This document shows, piece by piece, positions 6,995 to 15,661 of a stretch of DNA of 33,076 bases. The notes beneath the pieces were generated by a model. It did not search any database. It was not told the origin of the DNA and worked only from the letters and a program-made list of their open reading frames with translations. Each line of letters opens with the position of its first letter. The stretch's first letter is position 1. The DNA comes from Faucicola sp032089155 (GTDB lineage: Bacteria > Pseudomonadota > Gammaproteobacteria > Pseudomonadales > Moraxellaceae), in contig DAMDEV010000008.1 in assembly GCA_032089155.1 (NCBI GenBank), forward strand, positions 1 to 33,076, written 5' to 3'. The position numbers and the translations under genes are program-made.

Positions 6995-8134
6995 TCAGTA
7001 AAGTGAATGCTCTTGCTCTCGAACATAAGCCTTGGTCACTTTACCGCGCATTACGCTATATGCCCAGCTGGTGTAACCTACAATCATCGGTAATAACACC
7101 ACCACGACAACCAACATAATCATCAAAGTAAGATGACTCGATACACTGTCCCAAACCGTCAAGCTTGAACGTGGATCGCTAGAGGATGGCATGACAAACG
7201 GAAATAACGCCACCCCTGCGGTCATAATCACACTAAGCACAGCAATACTGGAGGCAATAAATGCGGTCAAGGTTTTACGTGCTTTTAGCAATATTGCCGT
7301 GACAATCGGCATGATGACACCAAGTACAGGGAATGCCCATGCCAGCGGATACTGATGATAATTTGCCATCCATGCGCCCGCTTGACGCGTCACCTCTTTA
7401 TTGAGCACATTTGGCAAGGCTTGGGGGTCAATGTGGCTGGTGATATGATAGCCGTCAATCGATTGTATCCATACCCCTGCCAGCACAAACAGTACTGCCA
7501 TCACCATACTACTGATAGCAGCGTAGTTAAGGGTACGATTTTGTACCTCATCAAGGGTGCGATGCGCCAAATACGCTCCCCCTTGCATAATCAACATAGA
7601 CGCGCTAATCAAGCCACACAGTAGGGCAAATGGATTAAGTAATGCCCAAAATGAGCCTGTGTAAGTCGATACCAAATGGTTATTAAAACTAAAGGGCACG
7701 CCTAAAAACAAGTTACCAAATGCCACGCCAAACACCACAGCCGGGATAAATGAACCGACAAACAACCCCCAGTCCCAGGCTTTGCGCCAGGTTGGATTGT
7801 GTATCATACTGCGATATTTAAACCCCACCGGGCGGAAAAATAATGCCCACAACACTGCCATTAACGCCCAATAAAAACCGCTAAAGGCAGTGGCATACAC
7901 CATCGGCCATGCCGCAAAAATCGCGCCACCTGCCGTGATAAACCATACTTGGTTACCCTCCCAGTGCGGACCAATGGTATTGATAATCACCCGGCGCTCT
8001 TCATCATCTTTGCCGACAAAAGGCAGTAACGAACACACGCCCATATCATGCCCATCCATGATAGCAAACCCAATGAGCAGCGCACCGACCAATAACCACC
8101 AAATAATTTTGAGTGTTTCATAATCAAACAACAT
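6995..8134 (-). CDS. cydB: Cytochrome bd ubiquinol oxidase subunit II
   Basis: This 379-residue membrane protein has the CydB hallmarks IGFAIMDGHDMGVCSLLPF, then GPHWEGNQVWFITAGGAIFAAW and FFRPVGFKYR. Several hydrophobic helices continue to the C-terminus. It forms the heterodimer with CydA that oxidises ubiquinol and reduces O2 to water with high affinity in the inner membrane. The start codon overlaps the end of cydA by 11 nt, indicating translational coupling. The length matches the E. coli protein (379 aa). Confidence 0.96.
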   Translation of the reverse strand: MLFDYETLKIIWWLLVGALLIGFAIMDGHDMGVCSLLPFVGKDDEERRVIINTIGPHWEGNQVWFITAGGAIFAAWPMVYATAFSGFYWALMAVLWALFFRPVGFKYRSMIHNPTWRKAWDWGLFVGSFIPAVVFGVAFGNLFLGVPFSFNNHLVSTYTGSFWALLNPFALLCGLISASMLIMQGGAYLAHRTLDEVQNRTLNYAAISSMVMAVLFVLAGVWIQSIDGYHITSHIDPQALPNVLNKEVTRQAGAWMANYHQYPLAWAFPVLGVIMPIVTAILLKARKTLTAFIASSIAVLSVIMTAGVALFPFVMPSSSDPRSSLTVWDSVSSHLTLMIMLVVVVVLLPMIVGYTSWAYSVMRGKVTKAYVREQEHSLY

Positions 8135-9752
8135 GATTCACCTCGGCTTTATCATGGGGCAAATTTAATGAAGGACTCACGTGAACCTTGTGAGTATCTT
8201 CGCCATAGTATTTGCCTGTACCTAGACTTGCGGGTCCTTTACGGGCATATTTCACCATCAAGTACATTTCAATCATCAGTAGCACCGTATAAAAACCAAC
8301 AAATCCCGCCAGCGAGGCATACACATTCGCCACGCTAATGTTGGAGACTGAAAAATACGTTGGCAACATGCCATAAATCGTCCAAGGTTGACGCCCATAC
8401 TCAGCAACAAACCAACCAAATTCCGCAGCAAGCCAAGGCGCAGGCAGCATTAATAATGCCCAACGTAACAGCCAAGGTTTTTGGATAAAGTTATCTTTGA
8501 CACTTGACCAAAGACTAATAGTAAACAATGCCAACAATAAAAAGCCCAAGCCCACCATGGCACGAAATGACCAAAACATCGGGACAATAGGTGGAATGGT
8601 GGCATCAGTGGCCTGTTTAATCATTGCAGGCGTGGCTTTGCTGACATCAGGCGAATAGCGTTTGAGCAATAACCCAAAGCCCAAGTCTTTTTTTACCTTT
8701 TCAAATTCAGCCACTGTCACAGGATTTGGGGTTGAACCTGGGGGTGCACTGCGTAATTGATCCAGTAGCACCACCGCTTTTTGACCATTGATGATGCGTT
8801 TTTCATTGATGATTTTGATGTCATGGATACCCAAAATCGGGGTATCTAGTGAGCGCGTCCCAATCAAGCCCATCACATACGGAATTTGTACTGCCCAGTT
8901 GTTTTTTTGCTCGGCTTGGTTGATATCTGCAATCAAATTAAAACTGGCAGGCGCAGGCTCGGTTTCCCACATCGCCTCTATCGCTGCCATTTTGGTTTGC
9001 TGTGCCAAGCCAATGGAATAACCCGACTCATCACCCAGTACGATGGTGCTACAAATCGACGCGAAACCAAATGCCGCCGCGACTTGAAAGCTGCGTTTGG
9101 CAAATTCGACATCGCGTTTTTTGAGCAGATACCACGCTGAGATGGCAAGCACAAAGGTCGCTCCCACCGTATAGCCAGCAGAGACGGTATGCACAAATTT
9201 GTTTTGCGCATCAGGGTTAAATAATACTGCCGCAAAATCGGTCATTTCCATGCGCATGGTTTGGTAACTAAACTCTGCGCCAACCGGATTTTGCATCCAC
9301 CCATTGGCAATCAAAATCCACAACGCGGATAGATTGGTACCCAGTGCCATCAACATAGTCACCAGCAAATGCTGTCCGCGCGACAGTCTATCCCAACCAA
9401 AGAAAAACAGTCCGACCATGGTCGATTCTAAAAAAAACGCCATCAAGCCTTCAATGGCAAGCGGCGCCCCAAAAACATCACCGACATATTGTGAGTAATA
9501 TGCCCAGTTGGTACCAAACTGGAATTCCATGGTGATGCCGGTGGTGACACCCAAGGCAAAGTTGATGCCAAACAGTTTGCCCCAAAAACGCGTCATGTCT
9601 TTCCACACTTCTTTGCCTGTCATCACGTACATGGATTCCATGATGACCAGCAGCCACACCATGCCCAGTGTGAGTGGTACAAATAAAAAATGATATAACG
9701 CCGTCACTGCAAATTGCAGACGGGAAATATCGACGAGATATTCTGTTATCAT
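8124..9752 (-). CDS. cydA: Cytochrome bd ubiquinol oxidase subunit I
   Basis: I chose the ATG at 9752 (542 aa, MITEYLVDISRLQFAVTALYH) because AAGGAG lies 7 nt upstream; an in-frame TTG at 9773 would put that site inside the gene. CydA carries the three hemes and the quinol site. Visible landmarks are the heme-b595 region His in ALYHFLFVPLTLGM, MEFQFGTNWAYYS, KFVHTVSAGY (heme b558 His), WSFRAMVGLG (heme b558 Met) and EFGWFVAEYGRQPW. The quinol loop has ETEPAPASFN and is of the long, E. coli-like type. First gene of cydA-cydB-cydX, divergent from cydDC. Confidence 0.96.
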   Translation of the reverse strand: MITEYLVDISRLQFAVTALYHFLFVPLTLGMVWLLVIMESMYVMTGKEVWKDMTRFWGKLFGINFALGVTTGITMEFQFGTNWAYYSQYVGDVFGAPLAIEGLMAFFLESTMVGLFFFGWDRLSRGQHLLVTMLMALGTNLSALWILIANGWMQNPVGAEFSYQTMRMEMTDFAAVLFNPDAQNKFVHTVSAGYTVGATFVLAISAWYLLKKRDVEFAKRSFQVAAAFGFASICSTIVLGDESGYSIGLAQQTKMAAIEAMWETEPAPASFNLIADINQAEQKNNWAVQIPYVMGLIGTRSLDTPILGIHDIKIINEKRIINGQKAVVLLDQLRSAPPGSTPNPVTVAEFEKVKKDLGFGLLLKRYSPDVSKATPAMIKQATDATIPPIVPMFWSFRAMVGLGFLLLALFTISLWSSVKDNFIQKPWLLRWALLMLPAPWLAAEFGWFVAEYGRQPWTIYGMLPTYFSVSNISVANVYASLAGFVGFYTVLLMIEMYLMVKYARKGPASLGTGKYYGEDTHKVHVSPSLNLPHDKAEVNHVV

Positions 9753-10194
9753 GTTGACTCCTTGGTTTGACAACCAATTCAGATGTCAATTACCCTCATG
9801 CGTGGTTAAAAAAAGGGTAATGTTTTTATTTACAAACATTATATAAATCTATAAATTATTTGTCATGCGGCATAATGTCGCACCTGACTACAAAATACTA
9901 TGATGAGTATGGCGTTGCTGCTACCATTTTCTCATACCCTGTCAAAGATGGTGATAGTTGAATGAGCGATAGTTTATAGGTCTCTTGAAGGTAGTATTTT
10001 AAAGTGGCTCGGTCGTTCATCGCTTTATTTAACTGTCTCTTATATGCCTTTATCAAGGTTTTATCAACCCTTATCGGTGGGCAATGTGTTTACATTTTTT
10101 ACGCTCATTGCATTGATGAGCATTACGCCATATCTAACAAGCGCTTGATACGCTATGATATGCCCATTGATTTTATCGTTACTGTTAACCAACC
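9753..10194. other. Divergent regulatory region between cydABX and cydDC
   Basis: This 442-nt gap should hold the promoters for both directions. Near cydA there is an inverted repeat ATTACCC (9789-9795) / GGGTAAT (9815-9821) that would lie in the cydA 5' leader. I see no clear FNR-type or ArcA-type box. The 99-codon plus-strand frame starting at 10004 overlaps the start of cydD, has no family resemblance and is probably not a gene. Confidence 0.5.
9838..9866 (-). promoter_or_regulatory. Candidate sigma-70 promoter of cydABX
   Basis: On the minus strand ATGACA (9866-9861) and a perfect TATAAT (9843-9838) are separated by 17 nt. Transcription would start about 80 nt ahead of the cydA ATG. This is read from consensus only. 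Confidence 0.45.
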
Positions 10195-11892
10195 ATGTCT
10201 GAAACGTCTGCTGTCAACCAAACCCTTCGTCACTATGCCAATATGGCAAAGCGACCGATTTATATGGCATGGGGACTGTCAGTTGTGTCCACGCTGGTAC
10301 TGATCGTGCAGTCTTGGCTGATTGCGGTCATCTTTGCAAATTGGTTAACGCAAATCGCCCATCACCGCCCTACCACTGACGTATTTTTTGATTATCTGCC
10401 GTGGCTGATGGGGTGTCTGTTGCTACGTCCTTTACTGCATTTTTGCAAAGACCAGCTGGCGTTACACGCGGGGCTACAAGTAGCTAGCATCCTACGAAAA
10501 ACGCTAGTTGAAAAACTGGCACAAGTAGGTGCAGCGCGCCACCAGTATGGCAGTGATGGCGGGCTTGCCAGTATGGTGATTGAGCAATGTGACGCCTTAA
10601 CGGGCTATGTCAGCCGTTTTTATCTGCAGCGACTGATTGTGGTGACCACGCCTATCATGCTATTAGTCGCCGCTGCGACCCAAAGCTGGATAGCGACGCT
10701 GATTTTACTGCTGACCGCACCGCTAGTTCCTGTATTTATGGTATTAATTGGTCATGCCACCGCCCGTAAAAGTCGCCAACAATTTGCCGCTATGGCACAG
10801 CTGAGCGGGCGATTTTTGGATTGGTTACGTGGCACGGCGACACTGCAACGGCTGGATGCTGTCGGGCACGCGAGTCAAGACATCGACGCCTCAGCCGAAG
10901 CCTACCGTATGCGCACCATGTCGGTACTCAAAATTGCGTTTTTAAACACCGCCGCGCTAGAACTGTTAGCCGCGCTGTCGATTGCGCTACTTGCCGTGTA
11001 TTTGGGTTTTGGTTTAATCGGTATTTTACCCTGGCAAAAAAACACGGTGCCCGTGCCTTACCAGTCGGCGCTATTTTTACTGCTGTTGGCACCTGAATTT
11101 TATGCCCCGCTACGTCAGTTGGGCGCGGATTATCATGTCAAAGCGCAAGCTGAAGGCGCGATTGCTGAATTATCACCGTTGTTAGCGTTTGAGTCAGCGG
11201 AAAACACAAAAGCTAACCATTTTTTGTTAACCGCACCCCCTGCCATTGACGCGGATAATATTTGGGTCAATCATCAGCAACGCACACGGCTCGCGCCGTT
11301 AAGTTTTGCTATTGCCTCAGGGGAACGGTTAGCGATTGTCGGTCAAAGTGGCAGCGGCAAATCCACGCTATTGCAAATTTTTTTGGGTTTTTGTGCCTAT
11401 CAAGGCGATATCTTTATTGACAACCAAAATTTTAACACCATCAATTCCACACAATTTCGCCACCAAATCGCCTATTTATCACAGCAAACCATGCTACTAC
11501 CGATGAGTATCGCCGATAATTTACGTCTGCCAAACCCAACCGCCAGTGATGACAAATTATGGCAAATTCTTGCGCAAGTAGGCTTAAAACCTTTAATAAA
11601 AGCACTGCCAAATCAGCTAGATACTCAGTTAGGTGAGCGTGGTAGCGGGTTGTCCGGTGGACAACAGCGGCGACTGGCAATAGCCCAGTTACTCTTACAA
11701 GACGCGCAGCTTTGGCTACTCGATGAACCCACTGAGCATTTAGATAGTGATACCGCAGCCGAGATTAATGGGTTATTACAACAAGTGACGAGGGGGAAAA
11801 CCGTGCTATGGGTGACGCACGATGCCACAAAACTGCCTTGGCTGGATCGGCAAATAAGCCTTGATATTGCATCTACTTTGGCGAAGGCGTAA
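10195..11892 (+). CDS. cydD: ABC exporter subunit CydD (cysteine/glutathione export for bd oxidase assembly)
   Basis: The 565-residue protein has an N-terminal six-helix ABC exporter domain (about 1-330) and a C-terminal ATPase. Walker A is GQSGSGKST at 383-391, the signature LSGGQQRR starts at 486, and Walker B WLLDEPTEHLD contains Asp510 and Glu511. CydD pairs with CydC; the heterodimer exports thiols from the cytoplasm and is needed for cytochrome bd and c maturation. The identity is supported by its place next to cydC and opposite cydABX. The start has only a poor Shine-Dalgarno site (AACCAACC just before ATG). The cydC start lies 4 nt beyond its stop. Confidence 0.93.
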   Translation: MSETSAVNQTLRHYANMAKRPIYMAWGLSVVSTLVLIVQSWLIAVIFANWLTQIAHHRPTTDVFFDYLPWLMGCLLLRPLLHFCKDQLALHAGLQVASILRKTLVEKLAQVGAARHQYGSDGGLASMVIEQCDALTGYVSRFYLQRLIVVTTPIMLLVAAATQSWIATLILLLTAPLVPVFMVLIGHATARKSRQQFAAMAQLSGRFLDWLRGTATLQRLDAVGHASQDIDASAEAYRMRTMSVLKIAFLNTAALELLAALSIALLAVYLGFGLIGILPWQKNTVPVPYQSALFLLLLAPEFYAPLRQLGADYHVKAQAEGAIAELSPLLAFESAENTKANHFLLTAPPAIDADNIWVNHQQRTRLAPLSFAIASGERLAIVGQSGSGKSTLLQIFLGFCAYQGDIFIDNQNFNTINSTQFRHQIAYLSQQTMLLPMSIADNLRLPNPTASDDKLWQILAQVGLKPLIKALPNQLDTQLGERGSGLSGGQQRRLAIAQLLLQDAQLWLLDEPTEHLDSDTAAEINGLLQQVTRGKTVLWVTHDATKLPWLDRQISLDIASTLAKA

Positions 11893-11896
11893 CGGT

Positions 11897-13708
11897 ATGA
11901 CAGCCCCTAATAGTGAAAAAAATAGTGAAAATAAACTTGCTAGTGAAAATAGGCTTATTAGTCAAAAGAGCCTTGTCAAAACTCACCTGCAAAAAAAAGC
12001 AAACAGTCATCAAACCTTTCATTTAACTCAGCTGTTTAGCACGCAGCTAGATAAATGGCTCATTGCTGCCTGTTTAGGCATAATGACTGCGTTATCGGTG
12101 ATTGGGCTATTGATGACGTCAGGGTGGTTTATTTCTGCGGCAGCAATGGCGGGGATGGTGGCGCTGGGCTCACACAGTTTTAATTATCTAGTACCGGCAG
12201 CGATTATCCGTGTGATGGCGATGGTACGTACCGCAGGACGCTATGGTGAAATGATGGTGTCCCACCATGCGGTGTTTGGTTTGTTGCAGCGGCTGCGAGT
12301 GCGGTTTTTTAACCAGTTTGCACGCCTGCCACTGGCAAATTTATCAAGTACCCTACAATCTACCCATGCCATGCACCGTTTAACCCATGATATTGAGGTA
12401 CTCAATGAGTTGCCACTGCGCGTGGTATCGCCTTGGCTAGTCGCTACCACCGCGAGCTTTCTAGTAGCTACCTTACTTTATCAGCATGAGGTTAACCCCG
12501 TGCTGATTGCCACATTTTTAATCGCAGGTTTGATGCTGCCTGCCATGCTGACATGGCGCAGTATCAAGCACGCCCGCGCTCATCAGGCATTGGCAGAGTC
12601 TAGGCGTGTCAGTTTGCTCAATCCGCTATCGGCGCTTACCCATTTATTGATTTGGCAGCGCTGGCAATCCGAATTGACTGCTTTTAACAGCGTCGACACT
12701 CAACATACGCATCAGCAAAAGCGTATCCAGCGCGCCCAGTCATTGGTCATGCTAATCATGCAGTGGCTGATTGCAGCGGTTTTAGTCGGCTTGTTAGTGG
12801 GTTTTTATCACACCCCCCTTGTCATCAGTGTGCCGATGTTGCTTGCGCTATTCCTCGGTATCATGGGCATGACTGACTTGCTAGCACCGTTAGTCACCCA
12901 TTCGCTAGCCCTTGGCAATAGTTTGGCAGCAAAACATCAACTCAATGAATTACTCAATCCTTCGCTACAACCTAGCCATCATTTAGCCCATGATTTAATC
13001 CATCATTTAAACCATGATTTAGCCCCTTTACCCATTGATGTCGCCCGCCTAAATGCACCACTCACACTCACCATCAATCAGCTAGCTGCCAAAATGCCGC
13101 AGGCGATTGTCGGTTTCAAAGCTATCAGCTTGACTGCCACCCAAGGCATCCCTGTATTGATTACTGGGCGCTCGGGCGCGGGCAAATCAACAATGTTACA
13201 GGTGCTAGCCCATGAACTAGCACCACAACAAGGGAGCATTGAGCTCAATGGGGTGGATTGGCTAGCGTTACCCAATACGCCCGCGCTCATAGGTTATTTG
13301 GGGCAACAGATTGATATTTTTGACCAGACCTTGGCAACCAATTTAAGACTGGGCAACGCCGATGCCAGTGATGAACAGCTTTGGCAAGTGCTGGGTAAGG
13401 TTGGACTCAAAAACTGGGCGCGCAGTCAGCCGCTACAATTACAGACCCCGCTAGGGGAATACGGACAAGCCATTTCCGGTGGACAAGCCAGACGTATTGC
13501 CTTAGCACGGCTATTACTCACCCCCAAGAAAATCATGCTGCTTGATGAGCCGTTTGCGGGACTTGATAAAAAAAGCCGTGAAGCACTGTGGCAAATGCTG
13601 ATACAGCATCAGCAGCAAGGCATCTTAATCATTGTCACCCACCATCTTTGGCAAACTGAGTACCCAATTAATATCGTGCAATTACCTGAGCCTGATGTTT
13701 TTATTTAA
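11897..13708 (+). CDS. cydC: ABC exporter subunit CydC
   Basis: I place the start at ATG 11897 (603 aa), with GAAGG ahead and directly after the cydD stop, rather than the in-frame ATG 11861 inside cydD. The protein has an N-terminal polar tail of about 40 residues rich in Ser, Glu, Asn and Lys. A six-helix membrane domain follows (from about LDKWLIAACLGIMTALSVIG), then an ATPase with Walker A GRSGAGKST at 424-432, signature ISGGQARRIALAR from 526, and Walker B IMLLDEPFAGLD with Asp550 and Glu551. Before the ATPase is a His-rich repetitive linker (HHLAHDLIHHLNHDLAP). It forms the CydDC thiol exporter with cydD. Confidence 0.93.
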   Translation: MTAPNSEKNSENKLASENRLISQKSLVKTHLQKKANSHQTFHLTQLFSTQLDKWLIAACLGIMTALSVIGLLMTSGWFISAAAMAGMVALGSHSFNYLVPAAIIRVMAMVRTAGRYGEMMVSHHAVFGLLQRLRVRFFNQFARLPLANLSSTLQSTHAMHRLTHDIEVLNELPLRVVSPWLVATTASFLVATLLYQHEVNPVLIATFLIAGLMLPAMLTWRSIKHARAHQALAESRRVSLLNPLSALTHLLIWQRWQSELTAFNSVDTQHTHQQKRIQRAQSLVMLIMQWLIAAVLVGLLVGFYHTPLVISVPMLLALFLGIMGMTDLLAPLVTHSLALGNSLAAKHQLNELLNPSLQPSHHLAHDLIHHLNHDLAPLPIDVARLNAPLTLTINQLAAKMPQAIVGFKAISLTATQGIPVLITGRSGAGKSTMLQVLAHELAPQQGSIELNGVDWLALPNTPALIGYLGQQIDIFDQTLATNLRLGNADASDEQLWQVLGKVGLKNWARSQPLQLQTPLGEYGQAISGGQARRIALARLLLTPKKIMLLDEPFAGLDKKSREALWQMLIQHQQQGILIIVTHHLWQTEYPINIVQLPEPDVFI

Positions 13709-13931
13709 TCTGTAGGGGGAAGCCTTGATTTGACAGGCAAAAAAATTGATAAAAACATTTTTGAACATTGCTGTGGGCGTTTATGCAAAGCAAATTTTTT
13801 TAATCCGATTGCTATAACCTACCTAGCCCGATTCTGCGTTATCGCTAAGTTACTGCTGTCTTAATTTTTGTATGATAGTACTATCCAATCAAGGGTTATC
13901 AACAACTATATTAACAACCGCAGGAAAAACT

Positions 13932-14819
13932 ATGAACTTAGCAAAATTTAACCCCTCATTTTTAGCCACTGGGCTTAGTGTAGCCTTGCTTAGCATCGTT
14001 ACAGGTGCGACAGTCACCGCCTGTGCTAGCACCTCAGCGGCACCACAAGCGCAAAACATGCAAAAGCGCCATCCAGCCAATGCCAAGAACTTTGAGCAAC
14101 GCTTACAAGCCATGCAGGTCAACGCCCAAGCAGCCGCCAATGCCAGCATCAGTGCCTCTCAAGCAGTCGCCTTGGTACAAAAACAAACCGCGAACCCACG
14201 CATTGTTGGTGTACATTATTATGACAGTAGCAAACGACCCAACCTAAACCCTGCCCGTATCGCCAACAACGCCGATGACAACATTGTCGGCTACCGGGTC
14301 ATGACCCTTAGTGCGAATGGTCAGCCACAGCTATATATCGTCAATGCGTCTAATGGTCAAGTGACCCAAGCAACTATGCCATCACGGCCATCACGCCTAG
14401 CGCGTCCGCAACAGACTAATACGTCTAATAACCCCAACAACATGGGCAACCCCAACAACAATCAACCACCTGCGCCCCCTGCCACCAATATCAGCCTAGA
14501 ACGCGCCATGCAATTGGCAGCAAGCCAAGTGGGTGGTGAAGCCATTGGCGCCCATTTGGGTGGGGATAAAGGGGGCAAAATGCGTCATGGTTCTCGTGAC
14601 GGTCAACGCCGCCCTAACAGAGACCCGCAAATGGGCAATACAGGCATGCCGCCTGCACCAAACGCTACCCAAAATCAACCACCTAGAACTCTAAGCTATC
14701 AGATTGAGGTGGTAAAAGGTCAAGAAGTCTACCATGTCAAAGTTGATGCCCAAACAGGTGCTGTGAGCGATGTCAAATCACTCAACGACTTCAAACGTCG
14801 TGCGCCTACTAAGCCATAA
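13932..14819 (+). CDS. PepSY-domain lipoprotein linked to a two-component system
   Basis: The ATG at 13932 has AGGA 7 nt upstream and gives 295 residues; a longer frame from 13872 is less likely. A signal sequence ends in the lipobox VTAC with Cys31. Two PepSY-like modules follow. The first starts ISASQAVALVQK and contains YRVMTLSANGQPQLYIVNASNGQV. The second starts ISLERAMQLAAS and ends LSYQIEVVKGQEVYHVKVDAQTGAV in pieces typical of the domain. Between them is a low-complexity Asn/Pro linker (NNPNNMGNPNNNQPP). PepSY proteins next to an OmpR regulator and kinase are common and are often targets or modulators of the pair. A terminator separates it from the regulator gene, so it is probably its own transcript. 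Confidence 0.8.
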   Translation: MNLAKFNPSFLATGLSVALLSIVTGATVTACASTSAAPQAQNMQKRHPANAKNFEQRLQAMQVNAQAAANASISASQAVALVQKQTANPRIVGVHYYDSSKRPNLNPARIANNADDNIVGYRVMTLSANGQPQLYIVNASNGQVTQATMPSRPSRLARPQQTNTSNNPNNMGNPNNNQPPAPPATNISLERAMQLAASQVGGEAIGAHLGGDKGGKMRHGSRDGQRRPNRDPQMGNTGMPPAPNATQNQPPRTLSYQIEVVKGQEVYHVKVDAQTGAVSDVKSLNDFKRRAPTKP

Positions 14820-14855
14820 TTGAGTGCCAAATGGCAACCTTGCTTGTGAGCAACA

Positions 14856-14882
14856 CCGTCATTCTTAGAATGGCGGTTTTTT
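14856..14882 (+). terminator. Intrinsic terminator after the PepSY gene
   Basis: The stem CCGTCATTC (14856-14864) / GAATGGCGG (14868-14876) has one wobble pair and a 3-nt loop, followed by six T. It lies between the PepSY gene and the response regulator. Confidence 0.8.
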
Positions 14883-14930
14883 GTGTTATAGTCTATTTAT
14901 TGAACAGTATTCGTGTATAAAGGTAATCCA

Positions 14931-15599
14931 ATGAGAGTATTACTCGTCGAAGATGACGTATTCATTGCCGACAGTCTGATTGATAGTCTAGAAGAAGAAG
15001 CCTATGCAATAGACTGGGCAAAAGATGGGCGAGAAGCGATTTTGACCCTCAAAGTCGAATCGTATGATGTGATTTTGCTGGATTTGGGCTTGCCAGAAAT
15101 TGACGGCATGAGCGTGTTAGAGACGCTTCGTAGTGCCAAAATCGACACGCCTGTACTGGTGCTGACCGCTCGAGACCAAATCAAAGATCGCGTGAAAGGG
15201 CTGGATGCTGGGGCAGATGACTATATGACTAAGCCGTTTGCGATGAGTGAATTACTCGCTCGTATGCGTGTGTTGGTGCGCCGCTCGCAGGGCAATAGCC
15301 AAAACACCCTACAAGTCGGCGACTTAACCCTTGATATCAATGCCAAACGCCTCAAACGTGACGGCATAGAAATCGATATTACCGCCAAAGAATACATGCT
15401 GCTCACCACTTTTATGACCGCACCCGATAAAGTGTTTTCAAAAAGTGAATTGGAAAATTCTATCTACAATTGGGAAGCTGGGATAGAGAGCAATGCCATT
15501 GAATTTTTAATCTATGGACTGCGCAAAAAAATTGGTCAAAAACGCATTAAAAACATCCGGGGTTTAGGCTGGTATATCAGCGCCGAATCCCAAGACTGA
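14931..15599 (+). CDS. OmpR/PhoB-family response regulator
   Basis: The start is ATG 14931 (MRVLLVEDD), with AAGG 7 nt upstream; the frame opens 18 nt earlier but has no better site. The 222-residue protein has a receiver domain with the acidic pair in LVEDD, phospho-acceptor Asp51 in ILLDLGLPEIDG, Thr79 in LTA and Lys101 in MTKPF. A winged-helix DNA-binding domain follows (about 128-220; LTAKEY-like ITAKEYMLL, then IEFLIYGLRKKIG and IRGLGWYI). It is probably phosphorylated by the kinase encoded 62 nt downstream. The family is QseB/PmrA/BasR-like, but the signal and regulon cannot be named from the sequence. Confidence 0.92.
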   Translation: MRVLLVEDDVFIADSLIDSLEEEAYAIDWAKDGREAILTLKVESYDVILLDLGLPEIDGMSVLETLRSAKIDTPVLVLTARDQIKDRVKGLDAGADDYMTKPFAMSELLARMRVLVRRSQGNSQNTLQVGDLTLDINAKRLKRDGIEIDITAKEYMLLTTFMTAPDKVFSKSELENSIYNWEAGIESNAIEFLIYGLRKKIGQKRIKNIRGLGWYISAESQD

Positions 15600-15661
15600 C
15601 AAAAAGCGATAGAAAAAGGCTCAAAAAATATCCAGACAATGACCGCCAAATAGCCACTAAA

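Noticed and set aside
10004..10303. 99-codon plus-strand frame upstream of and overlapping cydD
   Set aside because: It overlaps the well-supported cydD start in another frame, has no ribosome-binding site and no protein-like pattern.
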